Below are positions 41,377 to 53,092 of a stretch of DNA of 64,000 bases, piece by piece. The DNA lies in contig NC_080045.1 of the NCBI RefSeq assembly GCF_012489685.1, positions 64,874,722-64,938,721 of the forward strand, in the 5' to 3' direction. A model generated the notes under the pieces. It had not been told where the DNA came from. It worked only from the letters and a program-made list of their open reading frames with translations, and made no database searches. A program made the translations under genes and the position numbers. How positions within the stretch are numbered: the first letter of the stretch is position 1; the number at the start of each line of letters is the position of its first letter. Origin of the DNA: Lotus japonicus. Taxonomy: Eukaryota; Streptophyta; Magnoliopsida; Fabales; Fabaceae.

Positions 41377-41913
41377 TCACCTTGCTGATCTACTTGTTTC
41401 TTCCTTTATAGTTTCCAAAACAGGCATCTTTGACCTACAATAACTCAACCGATACCGAAACCCAGAGTCAACTCCTTCCAAACTCAACCTCGGAACCTCG
41501 TCTTTGTCCTCACCTTCCTCCGCCGCAGCCTCACCCTGCTGCCACTCTCCGCCACCGTTCTCCGGCTGGACACGTGTCTTCCCAGCAGACAACCGTTTGG
41601 CGGCGGAATTAGCCGCCAAAAACAGCACCGCCACGTCAGCACCCGTGACGAAAGAGTTGACCCTCCTCATCGGAAAGAAGATGTACACGTTCCCAAACTC
41701 CAGCTCCTCGTCGGCGCCGAGAGCGGAGAATCTCCGACCAATCTGCAGCGACCGTGAATTCACAAGGAAATAAGTGGGGTGTTCCAGCATGAGCTCCGCC
41801 GCCTTCACGATCTCCCTGAACTGCTTCACCTCGCCGGAGGGGAAGACTACCCTCGTTGCCTTCGAGGTTCTCATCAGAGAAGGTGCTAAAGTGCATGAAA
41901 CGTAGTTACCCAT
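41377..41913 (-). CDS. DUF4228/PADRE-domain protein, 178 aa
   Basis: This is a single-exon gene. It begins MGNYVSC, a good N-myristoylation signal (Gly2) with an adjacent Cys for palmitoylation, typical of this plant family. Next come RVVFPSGEVKQFREIVKAAE, FFLVNSRSLQIG-type residues (YFLVNSRSLQIGRRF) and DEELEFGNVYIFFPM, then an acidic linker and a conserved C-terminal patch GVDSGFRYRLSYCRSKMPVL. The family is plant-specific, induced by pathogens and abiotic stress, and probably membrane-associated; the molecular role is unknown. A TATA box (tatatata near 42030) lies about 120 bp upstream of the ATG. High GC in the coding region contrasts with its surroundings. Confidence 0.93.
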   Translation of the reverse strand: MGNYVSCTLAPSLMRTSKATRVVFPSGEVKQFREIVKAAELMLEHPTYFLVNSRSLQIGRRFSALGADEELEFGNVYIFFPMRRVNSFVTGADVAVLFLAANSAAKRLSAGKTRVQPENGGGEWQQGEAAAEEGEDKDEVPRLSLEGVDSGFRYRLSYCRSKMPVLETIKEETSRSAR

Positions 41914-42905
41914 TACTTGAATCGATGAAAATATTGAAGCTAGAAAAAGTGAAGTTCTGAATAATATTTGTGATTGTGATGAATGAAGGTTTAGGTGTTG
42001 TTTGAGTAGGTGAATTTGAAGATGAGAGTGTGTATATATAGAAGAATGCTGAATTTTCTAATAGTCAATGAAGGAATGCATATTAAATAATTCAAGTGGC
42101 ACGTTGTTGTGATGTGATCTATCATGTGCGCGTGTTTGTTCGTGTCAGTGTGAGATTTGTTGACCGGTGTCTGTGGTGTGTGTGACTGTGTAAAATATAA
42201 TTGATGAGAATTGGGGAAAGCGCGTTTGGATTGGGAGAAAATGGTTAGAAGGTGCAAATAATTGATTTTAGTTTATGGTTGGCTGTCACGTAGGGCTGAA
42301 AATTCGTTGTAAAGGCAAACAAACGCGTGTAAGTTCCACTGCTGATTAATCTTTGCTGTTTCAAGCTCAACCTCTCCCTGTAAAGTAGTGGGAATTTTGC
42401 TAATGATTCATACTCTCTTTCATTTCATTTCTTTTGTTTATTTCGGATTTGAGTGACACTTGTGCTTGTGCATGTACTTAGTGTTTCTATCGACATAATT
42501 AATCAATATAATCAGTTGTTAAATATGGTAACAGTGGTTTGAAAGTAAGGATATGTGTTTACACTTGGAATACTTACCATTTAAATCCTGAAGTTTTTCA
42601 CCTTATAATGAATTTTAAATTTAAATAATTATAATAAGAAAGATAAGCGAATACTCAAAACTTTCTTTTGAACTAGAAATCGGCATTCAAGCACCTTGTA
42701 CTAAGTAATTGGTACATGATTCTTTTTCATTTTAATTTTAATGTGCAACATCTGTGATAAACTATAAAAAAACTGTTTTTTTCTATAATGAGTTCTGCAG
42801 CCATGATATCATCAAATCGATCCTTAGACCTCAGTCAACTCCATCCCTTCATTAATGATGTAGATTAAATGAAAGTTATTTCCGACCCTATTTGATCTCT
42901 TTTAA
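41914..42905. other. Upstream region of the PADRE gene, then spacer
   Basis: The first ~150 bp hold the leader and TATA region. The remainder (to 42905) is AT-rich with no exon or terminal repeat that I recognise. Confidence 0.45.
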
Positions 42906-43480
42906 TCATTCTTTGATAAATGACTCAAATATCCTTGAATCTTTAGAAGGGAGTTGAGTCAAGTTAGTACACTCTAGGGCAGTCGATTTCTCCATTAGTT
43001 GAGAGTGCACATTTTTAGCCACTTTGCTAACATACTCGACTTTTGGGAGCTTCAATTGGCAGCGACTCCTAAACTTTTCCAAGTAGTCGATAACCGATTT
43101 ATCTACCCTTTGTCTAATTGACATTAGACTGATAACCCAAATGTTATGATATGACATGTAGAACCTCTCATGGAAGCTTCTTTCCATTCTAGCAAAAAGT
43201 TATCATAAATTGCGTGGCTGTGAAGAATTGGAGCTTATAGGACCTGTTCTGGTTGGCTTCTATACATAAAGTCGTGAATAGAGACACACATGTTTTATTG
43301 TTGATTTGTCGTCTTCGCCTAAGAACAATCATGTCAACCAAATCATGATACAACTTCTGATAGATTGGTATATCGAATGACCATAGTTGAACGCCAAATG
43401 TCACTTGATAGAACCGAGAATCATGTTTGGATCGATTATTTTGGTTCACAGGCAAAGTCTTGAGCATTAGGTATTTTGTT
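42906..43480 (-). pseudogene. Ty3/gypsy gag relic
   Basis: The frame from 43187 to 42906 carries a gag-like helix region: FHERFYMSYHNIW, SIRQRVDKSVIDYLEKFRSR and LPKVEYVSKVAKNVHSQLM. That matches the retrotransposon gag domain of plant gypsy elements. Upstream, 43467-43189 is an open frame without clear similarity. No zinc knuckle, protease or polymerase follows, and no LTRs were seen. It is a short isolated fragment. Confidence 0.6.
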
Positions 43481-44380
43481 CATCATGACAACTGTTTGCA
43501 TTTTTCAGACCTAGGGTTTGGTATCGAGTATTTAGTGAGATTAGTTGTTCATAAAACAATTGTTTCGAAATACCTCACAAGTATGATTGTTATAGGTATC
43601 CATGGTTGAGTAGAGTCTCTAACACATGGTGAAATAATTGCCCAAACAACCTCAACCCTTATAGGCATTACAAAACTTCCTCTAGTGGGCAATGCATTAT
43701 GAGGAGTCTAGCTCGGCTATGAGAACTGGACCACATTGTAAAGGGAGGCCTATCTTTGATTATTTGCCCCAAAATCTCTTTCATGTGTAAAACTTATTGC
43801 TCAATTTGGTAGCAATTAACTATTTAACTCACGTCGGCTCACTTTTTTATCAACACAAGCATTTTTAATTGTGACAAAATTGTTAATATTTTAATGTCAG
43901 CAAACAACTATATATCATGATAAAAATAGAAAAAATGATCTCAACAATTCAAATGAGAACATTTAAAAATAGGTATCGATCGCAGTGGTAAAAACTAAAG
44001 AGTAGTTGATTAAAGAAAAAAAACTAAAGAGTAGTTTGACTCTAGTTTAAGAGTCCAATTTATAGGATACACACTATTAGAAAAAACTTAGGCCTTTATT
44101 ACATTTAGATCAGAATTACGAAAGCAACTATTAAAAATACATGTAACCTACCATTTCAAAATAAAAAATACCGTGATGTGAGTATTTTCGGTTCGAACAA
44201 GATTAAGTAAGAAAAATATATTGGTAAACAAGCTGAAAAAAAAAAATCAAGGGATTACAGGGGAAACCCACGCTACTGGCACATTCGCACTCCATCTCTA
44301 TCACCTCACTCACTGTCGTGATCATCACCAAATTCAAAACCCAGCGAGCGAGCGAGCTCATTCAGTTGAGTCGAGTAGCG
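43481..44380. other. Spacer and upstream region of the TTC5-like gene
   Basis: The sequence up to about 44250 is AT-rich with no recognised feature. The final ~100 bp (44270-44380) are CT- and C-rich, as expected for a 5' leader. No clear TATA box was chosen. Confidence 0.4.
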
Positions 44381-47300
44381 ATGAGCAATCGAGGTGAAGA
44401 AGAAGAAGAAGAAGAAGCATTATCGAGAAGCGCAAGAGCTGCAGAAGATCTCTACCACCTTCGAGACACTTTTTTCCCACCCAACCCTCATGACAGAATC
44501 TCGTCGTTGCAGCACCATTCCGATCTCGCTCTCAATCTCCTCGATTCCATTCCTCCAGGTCACTCACTCACTCAATTCTAATCAATCAACGCTAGCGTTT
44601 TACTACAGCATTTGAAATTTCAGCTTTAACGTGCTTTGCTAGTTTACGAAATTGTTCCCCCTTTTGGGGTGTTTGTTTGTGTATGATTACTACAATACTT
44701 GAAAAAATTGAATGTGTAGCATTGGAAGTGTGATAAGCTAGATTACCCCCTAATGAATGTGTGAAAGGGTTTTGACTTTTGAAACTTGCTAGGTTTTACA
44801 CACCAGAAAAGAGGAGCATGATTAGGTTTTCAAATTAAGTAATGATTCGTGAGGCGTTTTATGGTTGTACAGTTAGTTGTTGCATTGGATCAATTTTGGG
44901 GGAGGGGGAGAGCCCTAATCCGTAATTCGAATTCAGTTGCTATTTTGTATATGGCTGAGTTCACTCAAATTACGGATGGAGCGGTTATTTCTAAAGAAAG
45001 GTTGCTACATTGGGATAGGAAAATCCAAGGTGGTGGAAGCCCAAGTGGTTGATGGTGTCTTAACATAAATTCAACAAGTTGAGATTGACCAGCCTCAAAA
45101 GAATGGAAAATAAGAAATCGAGATGCAAGTAACTAGGTAGAGGATTAGTGGGGGGTGTTTCCAAATATTTATATAGCGATGTTTTATAGTGTATGAAAAA
45201 CTAGTTGCTAGTGACATGATATAAACCTTGATATGCTTGCTGAGAAACTGCTGTTATTATTATTTACATTTTAATGTAAACAATTTTGTTTTCATGTTGC
45301 TTTTCCTCATTGAGCTGCCTCCGACTCACAGTTACTTAGAATGGCATCTAACACTTTTTTGACCACAAAATGAGCAAATATTTGATAAATGGCTCTTGGA
45401 ATTTAAAATGTATTCCCATATATCCCATTTGTTTCAATGAAGTTTGTCATTAAAATTTTGTATCCTTTGCCAGAACAAAGAAAATCACCGATGCAACGTG
45501 CAACATTTGAATATCTTAGAGGGAAGGTGTTGGATGTATTTCCTGACTACAGGAAAGACGCTGAGGATCACCTATCGAAAGCTGTAAGCAAGATTGAAGT
45601 TGTTAGTTTCTGTGATTTAGTGTGCCTTTCTATTGATGATTAAGTGGTTGATTGTAGTTGGCTCTTCTATGGTCCAGGTTAAGTTAAATCCATCTCTTGC
45701 AGATGCTTGGCTATGTTTAGGTAACTGCATATGGAAGAAGGGAGATTTGCCTGCTGCAAAAAACTGCCTCAGTCTTGCATTGAACAAGGTTAGAATTGAT
45801 AGTATATTTTTGTGAAAGATACTTGATGGTATCCCAGAGGATGATGCATTGGTGTACAAACCAGCCAAGCCAAACAGCTGGGTAACTGCCTGATGGCATG
45901 TCACTATTAATTAGTTGCAGAACTGCTGAATGCAGTCAGTTATGATTACAAATTAACTACTGTCAGTTGTTTATTTGGAGTCAATGTGATAGTAGGGTGT
46001 GTAATAATATATGCAACGTTGTTATTATGTATTGTGGACAGAGAATAGTCTGCAGGAAACTTTGGTCTCTGGGACAGCAAGGATATTTCTGTATAGTGTG
46101 TGATTTCTGTCAGTAATATAATTATTTTGTTTATCTTTGGTTAGCAATTCTATAGAGCATCAAAGTTTCAAACACATACAGAATCAGGGGTTAGTTGAAA
46201 TTTGTATAACGGGTTATTGATGAGGAATTTGGGTAGATTCCATGAGGTTCTAGGTGATGAAAGTTCAGAGGTTGTAATTAAATGTTGGATATAATTTGGG
46301 GAAAATATATTTATTGCTGACGTTAAATATTTTCAATATTTTGACACATAGTGAAAATCTACTTGAGGCAATTACCTTCTTTTCCTGAGTTTCAGTTTCA
46401 CTTTGCTCTGGTTGAGGTTCTGTCGTTTGTTGTGAACTGATGAGTGATGATATATATTGGTTATTTATGCAGGGTCCTAACAAAAAGATTCTTTGTCAAT
46501 TATCAATGCTTAAAAGAAAAATGTCTCAAGGTAAGGGATTCACTTTTGCTTTTTTATTTGTTTAAAGATCTATTGTTTTTCATTGTTCTTAATTTCCTTA
46601 GGCATTGTAACTTTGTTTTTGGGCACTTATCCATGTATATAACAAGCCTTTTCTTTCCACATTTGTCCTTTCTATGTTGATTTTGGGAATCTTTATGCTA
46701 AATGATCAGATGGTTTTGGTTTTTTAGAGTGGTTAATTCTTAGTGCATTCTTTATGATGTGGTACTAGCTAGTAGCTAGTGAAATTCTCCCTCATTCACA
46801 AGAGAAATTGTTATAAAGTCCTTCTCGAAAATTTAGAATCTGAGAAAGTTTCTTGTTTCTTCCCAGAGGAACAATATGTTTTGATTGCTTCAACATATAC
46901 GAAACTGCTTTATTTGTAATCTCAAATGTGATAATTATGAGGTATTGACGCTTGGAGATATGGATTGCATTGCTACAAGAGGATTGAATTACACAAGTTG
47001 AATGACTGAACGAACATAAAAGTGAGATAGAAACTTTTGGTGTTGAGGTGCAGAATGTACTTGCAAGCAGTTGTTTTAGCTTGTTCTATAATGCTCTAAA
47101 ATTTGACCATGCATACTACTAGTATGCATAAAAATGAAAATCTGGGAAGCAAAGTGTGATGACAGAGGGAAATGGAGCAGGTAATAATGGGTAAAATAAG
47201 GAAAGTGGAGAGAAAAGTAAATTGTAATAACTATTCATAATAGCTGTATATTCACGTTTATAAGGTTCTTAGAAAATGTCAATAGAATAGAGTCCATAGA

Positions 47301-50300
47301 CTTTGTATTATCTGTAGGAAATTAGAAACAGAAAACTACCTAATAGTAGAGATTTATATTGTGCCTGCTATGAAATCAGGTGCGGAGAATCAGTCAGAAC
47401 TTGTTGAAGAAAGCATTGAACATGCCAAGGAAGCAATCACTTTGGACGTCAAGGATGGGAACTCTTGGTGTAAGTTTTAAAATTAGTGATTACTATGATA
47501 TGCCTAAAAAATGAATCGTGCTTGCTATTGGATAATATTTAGCATTTAATGAGGATGGTTGTTGTAAATTAGCTGGTAATTAGGCTGTACATTTAGATTT
47601 AGTTACTAATAACCTCTTGATTGCTCCTTGATTAATTGAAATTATACCATAAATAAGGGATTATGTGCAGCCTAGACACAAATTCTCTCAAACACTATTT
47701 TAACATCCCACTAGCCTGGACGTTATTATGTAAAGTTTATACCGCCTTGACGGCTTAATGCAATGAATGCAAGTTTTGTTTTGTAGAATACAAGAAAACT
47801 GTTTGTCAATATTTTAGTCAAATGACATGATAAATCATTTCAGATTTTTAGAGAATGATTTATCCAGACAGAAGGAATTTCAAATTCTGTGTTTTGAGTA
47901 AAAAATCATTTGAAAAAAGTACAATTTTGAAAATGCCTGTTTCAGGCTTTCGCTATCCAAACAAAGAACTTCATACTACTTACATATTTTATGTCCTCTT
48001 TAGAACTTCATTTACTTTTAAAGTTTCCTCATTGAAAGTTGAAACACACGTATTTATTTTCCTGAAATGAACAGTGTTGGTTGAAATTGAATATGAGAAG
48101 CTGTCCTACTTGTACATAATACTTTTAATGTTTGTCCTTGAAAATCGTTTTGTGACTAAAATATAATATCATATGTGAGAATTGAGAAAACAAATCAACA
48201 TTTAAAATTTCATTCTCGTTTTTTATTTTCTGGAGTTAAATATTGTTTGTTTTAAAATAAAATGTGATATTTGTGTCTTTTTAACATCATCTTCTCTTTT
48301 TTACAGATAATCTTGGAAATGCATACCTTACAAGTTTTTTTGTCACTGGAGCTTGGGATCATGCCAAACTTTCACATTCTTTAAAAGCATATCAAAATGC
48401 TGTGAGTATAAACAGAAATGATTTAGAATTTAGCAGCAATAGTTTGCATATGGTAGAAACACATCTTCATTTTGGTTACTTTTATTATACTTGTTTCAAC
48501 ATGGAGATGGTTACTGTGTCTAATATTTATTGGTGAATAGGCTTATCATTTACACTTGCGGAAGACCTAATGTTTGGTTAATGTGTTCCAGGAGAAAGAT
48601 GAAAGAATGAAGTCCAATCCTGACCTATATTTTAATTATGCCACCGTAAGTTGCATTTTGATCCTTATATTGTATGTCAATATGTTCAAGCCTTCATTAG
48701 AGAAGACTTTGGAGATTGTATTAGTTACCTTACTTTTCCCCCCCTATATATTTGGCGTCATATTTCACTGTTCTCACCCTGCAGGAAATAATAGGAAATA
48801 ATGGTATCTAATCGTCAAAATCATATAGCAGTGCATGCTATACATATTAGGCATAATAGTATATTGGGCGGAGTCTTGCATGTTTGTCTAAATAGTTTGT
48901 TACAGGTTAACAAATATCTAGAGAACTATGAGAGGGCCCTTAGTGGATTTGAGGCTGCTGCTCTAAAGGATCCAGGTCTCAATGCTGCAGAGGAGGCTCA
49001 GAAGATAGTCAACTTACTTGACAAGGTGGACAATCTTTTGAGGGTAATGATATTTTCCCTTGGCTATGTAGTAGCAATCATATTTTTCAGTAGTTTGGTA
49101 TCTTACATGGAGGGTTCTTTTAATGACAGATAGATAGTAAACGCAAGAAACATTAAAATCAACTCTGCCTCTCCCCCAAGTATCATCAGTATTTTTATTA
49201 TGTGCAGGGACATGTAAGAGCTAAGAGAATAGCATCTTTGGTATCATCGTTGGCTGCTGTTAGTTGTAAGCTCCTTTTTTACCTATAGGTTTCAGTTCAT
49301 GGACCATGCTAAATTTTGATGAGCTTGTGTGTATGAATCTTTATTTCTTTTTCCCCCAATACTAACATACTGACTAGATTCATTTCTACCTTCTGGTGTA
49401 AGTAAAATCGTCACACAAAGGAGTTACCATTGACCTTCTGTCAGAGGGTCTGAATAGAGCTCTAGCAGTAGAGGGGAAGGTGCTTTTCTTTGTTAGGAGT
49501 GAGAGTGTTGCTCCCCTGTAAGTCCTCTACCCCAGACAAGTGTTTTTTACTATTGATAATCTTTTACACAAGCAGTGATCCATTCTCCTGTATTTGTACT
49601 GGGCAGTTTTAGAAGTAATGGAGTGAGTTGATATCTATCAAATTGGTATATTGCATCCAGTGCATTAAATAATCCCTCATCAATATGCCTAAACTATGCC
49701 TTTTGCTATTTGAACTGTAAATGTCATTGCATTCTGTTGGATAACTTGTTTTGCATTATATGACTGGATTTTCTTTGCTCTTTTTGACCTTGCTGTTTTC
49801 CATGTGTATTGGGTTGGATGAAGGGAAATAATGTTTGGTTGGGAAATGGATCTTTTCAACTAAAACAACGGGCGGGCACTAGGGCCATAAATATTGTTTC
49901 AGAGGGGGCAAAAATGGTTAGTAAAACTATAAACAATTTAAACATATTGATTAAAATAAAGTTAAATGGAAAAATGTATTTATATTTCACAATGGATTTA
50001 ATGCAACAAAGCAGAACCTTTACTGGTTACAGAGTTTGTCCTTCTTTGACTGGTTCTGTTCCTTTAACTTCACCAATGCATAATAAATTGGATTAAATAA
50101 GATCAATGCAGAAGAACATACTACATCCTTTAGCACCATGCAGTCATGCAGCAGTGACGGCAATATTCTTTCAATCTGATGATGGGGCCATTTTAGTGTT
50201 GGTTTTGTTATACATTGGATGCTGATAGGAATAACCACCTGAGATCATTGTACTCATAGTTCATTTTCCATAAATACTCCGCTGATTGTTCACAATAACA

Positions 50301-51280
50301 ACTTTCAACCATGTTACAAGAAAATATCATTAATGTTTGTCTGCGTGTAATTTTTCACAGAAAAATGTGTTTCCATGACCTTTATGTTAGTATCTTGAGA
50401 ATAGTTGCAATGTATGCAGAAATCGGATTCAGATGATTTGTTCTTCTCATTTTGCAGATACTATGTGCTTTGTGATTCAAATCAAACTTGCTTTGTTCTC
50501 TCAGTTTATGGTGTACGTTTTGATGTGGTAAGAACTGCTCCTGATGTTTTATGTCATCTTCTCTTCTACTGTCCCACACTCCCACTCATGTTTTTCGAAA
50601 GTTCAAATTCACCGGTCCTAGATATGTTAAGTATTACAAAATAGTTGCATGGTTCCTTCTTTCTCATCCCTAATAATACTTCTTTACATCAAAAATCAAC
50701 GGGGAGAGTAGTAGTAGTCTATATGAAGGGATAAAAGAAATGACCATAATAGTTCTCATTTAGAGGTTGTCCAGCTGATATAGACCCCATCAAGTTGTTG
50801 TAGATAAATCATTCAAAACATTATATATTCTTCTCTCTCCATTTAAATGAGTGCTTTTTGCTGACTAGAAGTTTGATGTAGTTTGTTATTTTTCTCTTTT
50901 CTATTGTTATGGTTCATCCATTGAAGAATTATATTCTGGTGTTTATTGAGCTCTTGTTATCCAGATTAAAGAAGGAGATCAGCTAACATTGCTCGACCCT
51001 TTATTTCGGGATGTTGATTTGTCTTGGAAGGAGAAGGTACCCTTTCATCAAAGATATTTTGATTCAATGCAGTTATTAGCTAATTCCTCAACATATCTTT
51101 GTAGTAGAAGTAGAACTAGTCATTCTGATTAAGGGTTTACTTTGTTTTATGCATTAAAAATAGCATTATCAGTTCAAGTCTATACGCCTGGATTTCTATG
51201 AACAAGTGCTTGTTAATGGAAAAGCTCTGACTCCTCAACAAGCTATCCGTTCATCAATACTTGCACAACATAAACCTTGA
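44381..51280 (+). CDS. TTC5: TTC5-like TPR protein with C-terminal OB fold
   Basis: Thirteen exons code for 421 aa: 44381-44558, 45474-45583, 45678-45788, 46473-46530, 47380-47469, 48307-48401, 48592-48645, 48906-49043, 49208-49265, 49403-49517, 50458-50527, 50965-51036 and 51164-51280. All are GT-AG and the frame is continuous. The N-terminus has a Glu run (GAA microsatellite). TPR repeats cover about residues 90-300 (LADAWLCLGNCIWKKGDL, SWYNLGNAYL, NYERALSGFEAAALKDPG). The last ~110 residues match the TTC5 OB-fold domain (KGVTIDLLSEGLNRA, CDSNQTCFVLSVYG). Animal TTC5/Strap is a stress cofactor and takes part in tubulin mRNA autoregulation; the plant role is undefined. It is probably a cytosolic or nuclear scaffold. 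The last exon could alternatively start nine bases later. Confidence 0.92.
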
Positions 51281-52385
51281 ACAGACCACTGCTAAATAGA
51301 TTCGAGCTTTGCTTTTGGTTGTCTTTGGCTGTTGGATGCTGTATTGAGTTGGTAAATAGATTAGTTGTTACAGGTATACAGGTGAATTTCTTGCCCATGA
51401 TATGGGTCACAATCAGGGAATAGTAAAATATGAGTTTTGCATTTGTTAAATATGATGGTTTTGCATTTGTTAAATATGATAGTTTCAAGGTTCTCATTTT
51501 ATCTTTTTGGTGCTTCAATAGCATGTTTATGTAATGATCTAGTTTGTATGTTTGTATCAAAGATAAACTATAATCTTTGCTCATCATCCTTTTAAAATTC
51601 TTCCATTTCGTCAAGGAAAACAATGATATCTGCTTAATATTTTTTCAATTTTACTCAATATGCGAATTATCATATGTCTCGTCCATTAGGGGTTCAAAAT
51701 CCATTAGAGGATCCTTGTGGCAGAGTTAGGGTACGCAGACTCAAGTAGATGCCTAAGCGGGACTAGTCTCACCTTTAGCAAAATTAATGATAATAAAATG
51801 AGAGAATACCTAAATTATTCGGATTTGCCAATACTAGGAATGATTTCATTGTTCTTTTTTGGAAGAAAAATAAAACTATTCAACGGTTCAATTTAAGTGA
51901 TAAGTTATTTGGTAATAAAAAAAGTTTATGGAGAATTCGTTTGAAAAATTTGTAAATTGGGGGAACCAACAGAAAAAACCACAAATTTGTTAAAGGATAA
52001 AAATATATATTTAAATCCCACTATTTTCTTTGTTGAAGAGTTCTAAAGAGATCGGAGTGTTGTACCTAAAAAAATGATGGAAGTAGGCCAAACTGCTGAC
52101 AAGAGTTTGCGGGCTACATCTAACCTAGACCAGATCAAACTAATAAATAAACAAGACTAAATCTTTTTTTTTTAAATTTATTTGGTTAAAAAAGTCAGAT
52201 TTAGGTACTAGAATGCCTTAATAGACAACCTATTTAAATAAATATAATTAATATAAATTTATTTATTATTTTTACATTAGATTTTTAATCTAATATTTAA
52301 AGGTTGTATACTTATTGTCTAACTATGTTTAAAATAGTAGAGGAAAGATTTATTGGTCCTTAACACTAGTATTATCTTCAAAAAA
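51281..52385. other. 3' flank of TTC5-like gene and AT-rich spacer
   Basis: The first ~350 bp are presumably 3' UTR. A short direct repeat tttgcatttgttaaatatga occurs twice near 51436 and 51461. The rest has no gene that I can support. Confidence 0.4.
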
Positions 52386-52500
52386 AGTTCGGATAGTGAA
52401 ACTTGTGGATTCTGGTAACCTTGTGTTACTAGATGAACATTTGAGAATTTATATGTGGTAGTGGTAGAGGTTTGACCACCACACCCCATCTCCATCTTTG
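52385..52500 (+). pseudogene. G-type lectin (S-locus) receptor kinase relic
   Basis: The plus strand encodes VKLVDSGNLVLLDE, then after stops a WWRFDHHT-like motif. This resembles the bulb-type lectin domain of S-domain receptor kinases (LLDSGNLVL ... WQSFDHPTDT). It is a fragment of about 35 codons with in-frame stops; nothing of the kinase is nearby. Recognition rests on one strong motif and one weak one. Confidence 0.35.
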
Positions 52501-52589
52501 GGATTTGCTCATACAAACCCAAGTAGTATTGAAAGATAAAACAACAACTTAACGTCCATTGTGTACGGTGACATATAGCTAGAATTTTG

Positions 52590-52850
52590 TGTTAAAGGAG
52601 ATCAAAAAATATATAATGTAATTTTAAGTATAACATGCAAAATTTATCTTTCTTTAGTGCGTGCGCGTGCGTGCAAGAATGAAACTAGCTCCGCTGTGAA
52701 TTCAACTAACTGCACTTCATAGTTTGACTGATTGACATAAATAATGGAGGGTATTCAAGGCCTCTCAGCATAAAATTTATCCTGCCCAACAAAAAGTAGG
52801 ATACATCCAATTCTATTTGATTTAAGAAAGATGGAAATGTTATTAACTAT
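52590..52850 (-). pseudogene. Truncated second copy of the At2g12400-like gene
   Basis: The segment 52730-52850 matches the first part of exon 2 and its upstream intron in the larger relic (near 55090-55200; plus-strand markers ggagggtat and ggatacatcca). The segment 52590-52680 matches the sequence just outside the relic's 5' end (about 55455-55510), including the GTGCGTGC repeat. It is a local duplicate with the sequence between these parts deleted. Confidence 0.6.
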
Positions 52851-53092
52851 ATTTGAATTTGTGATGAATAAGAGCTAGTAGCTAAAAAAAATGTGTTGTA
52901 CAAAATTGTAACGGATGGAAAGTGAGTAATTGTCATTATTTCACATTAAGTTGGAAATTGAGATACAAAGAGAGGTTTATATACCTTCCCCTAGAGAATG
53001 TATCATATGAGAAATGTGATCTTACATGAGAAAATGAGAATAAATCACGACCGTTAGATAATATCATACATTAGTAATCTTAAGGTAATAGG

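Noticed and set aside
41430..41773. Plus-strand frames opposite the PADRE gene
   Set aside because: They are antisense shadows of a GC-rich real exon.
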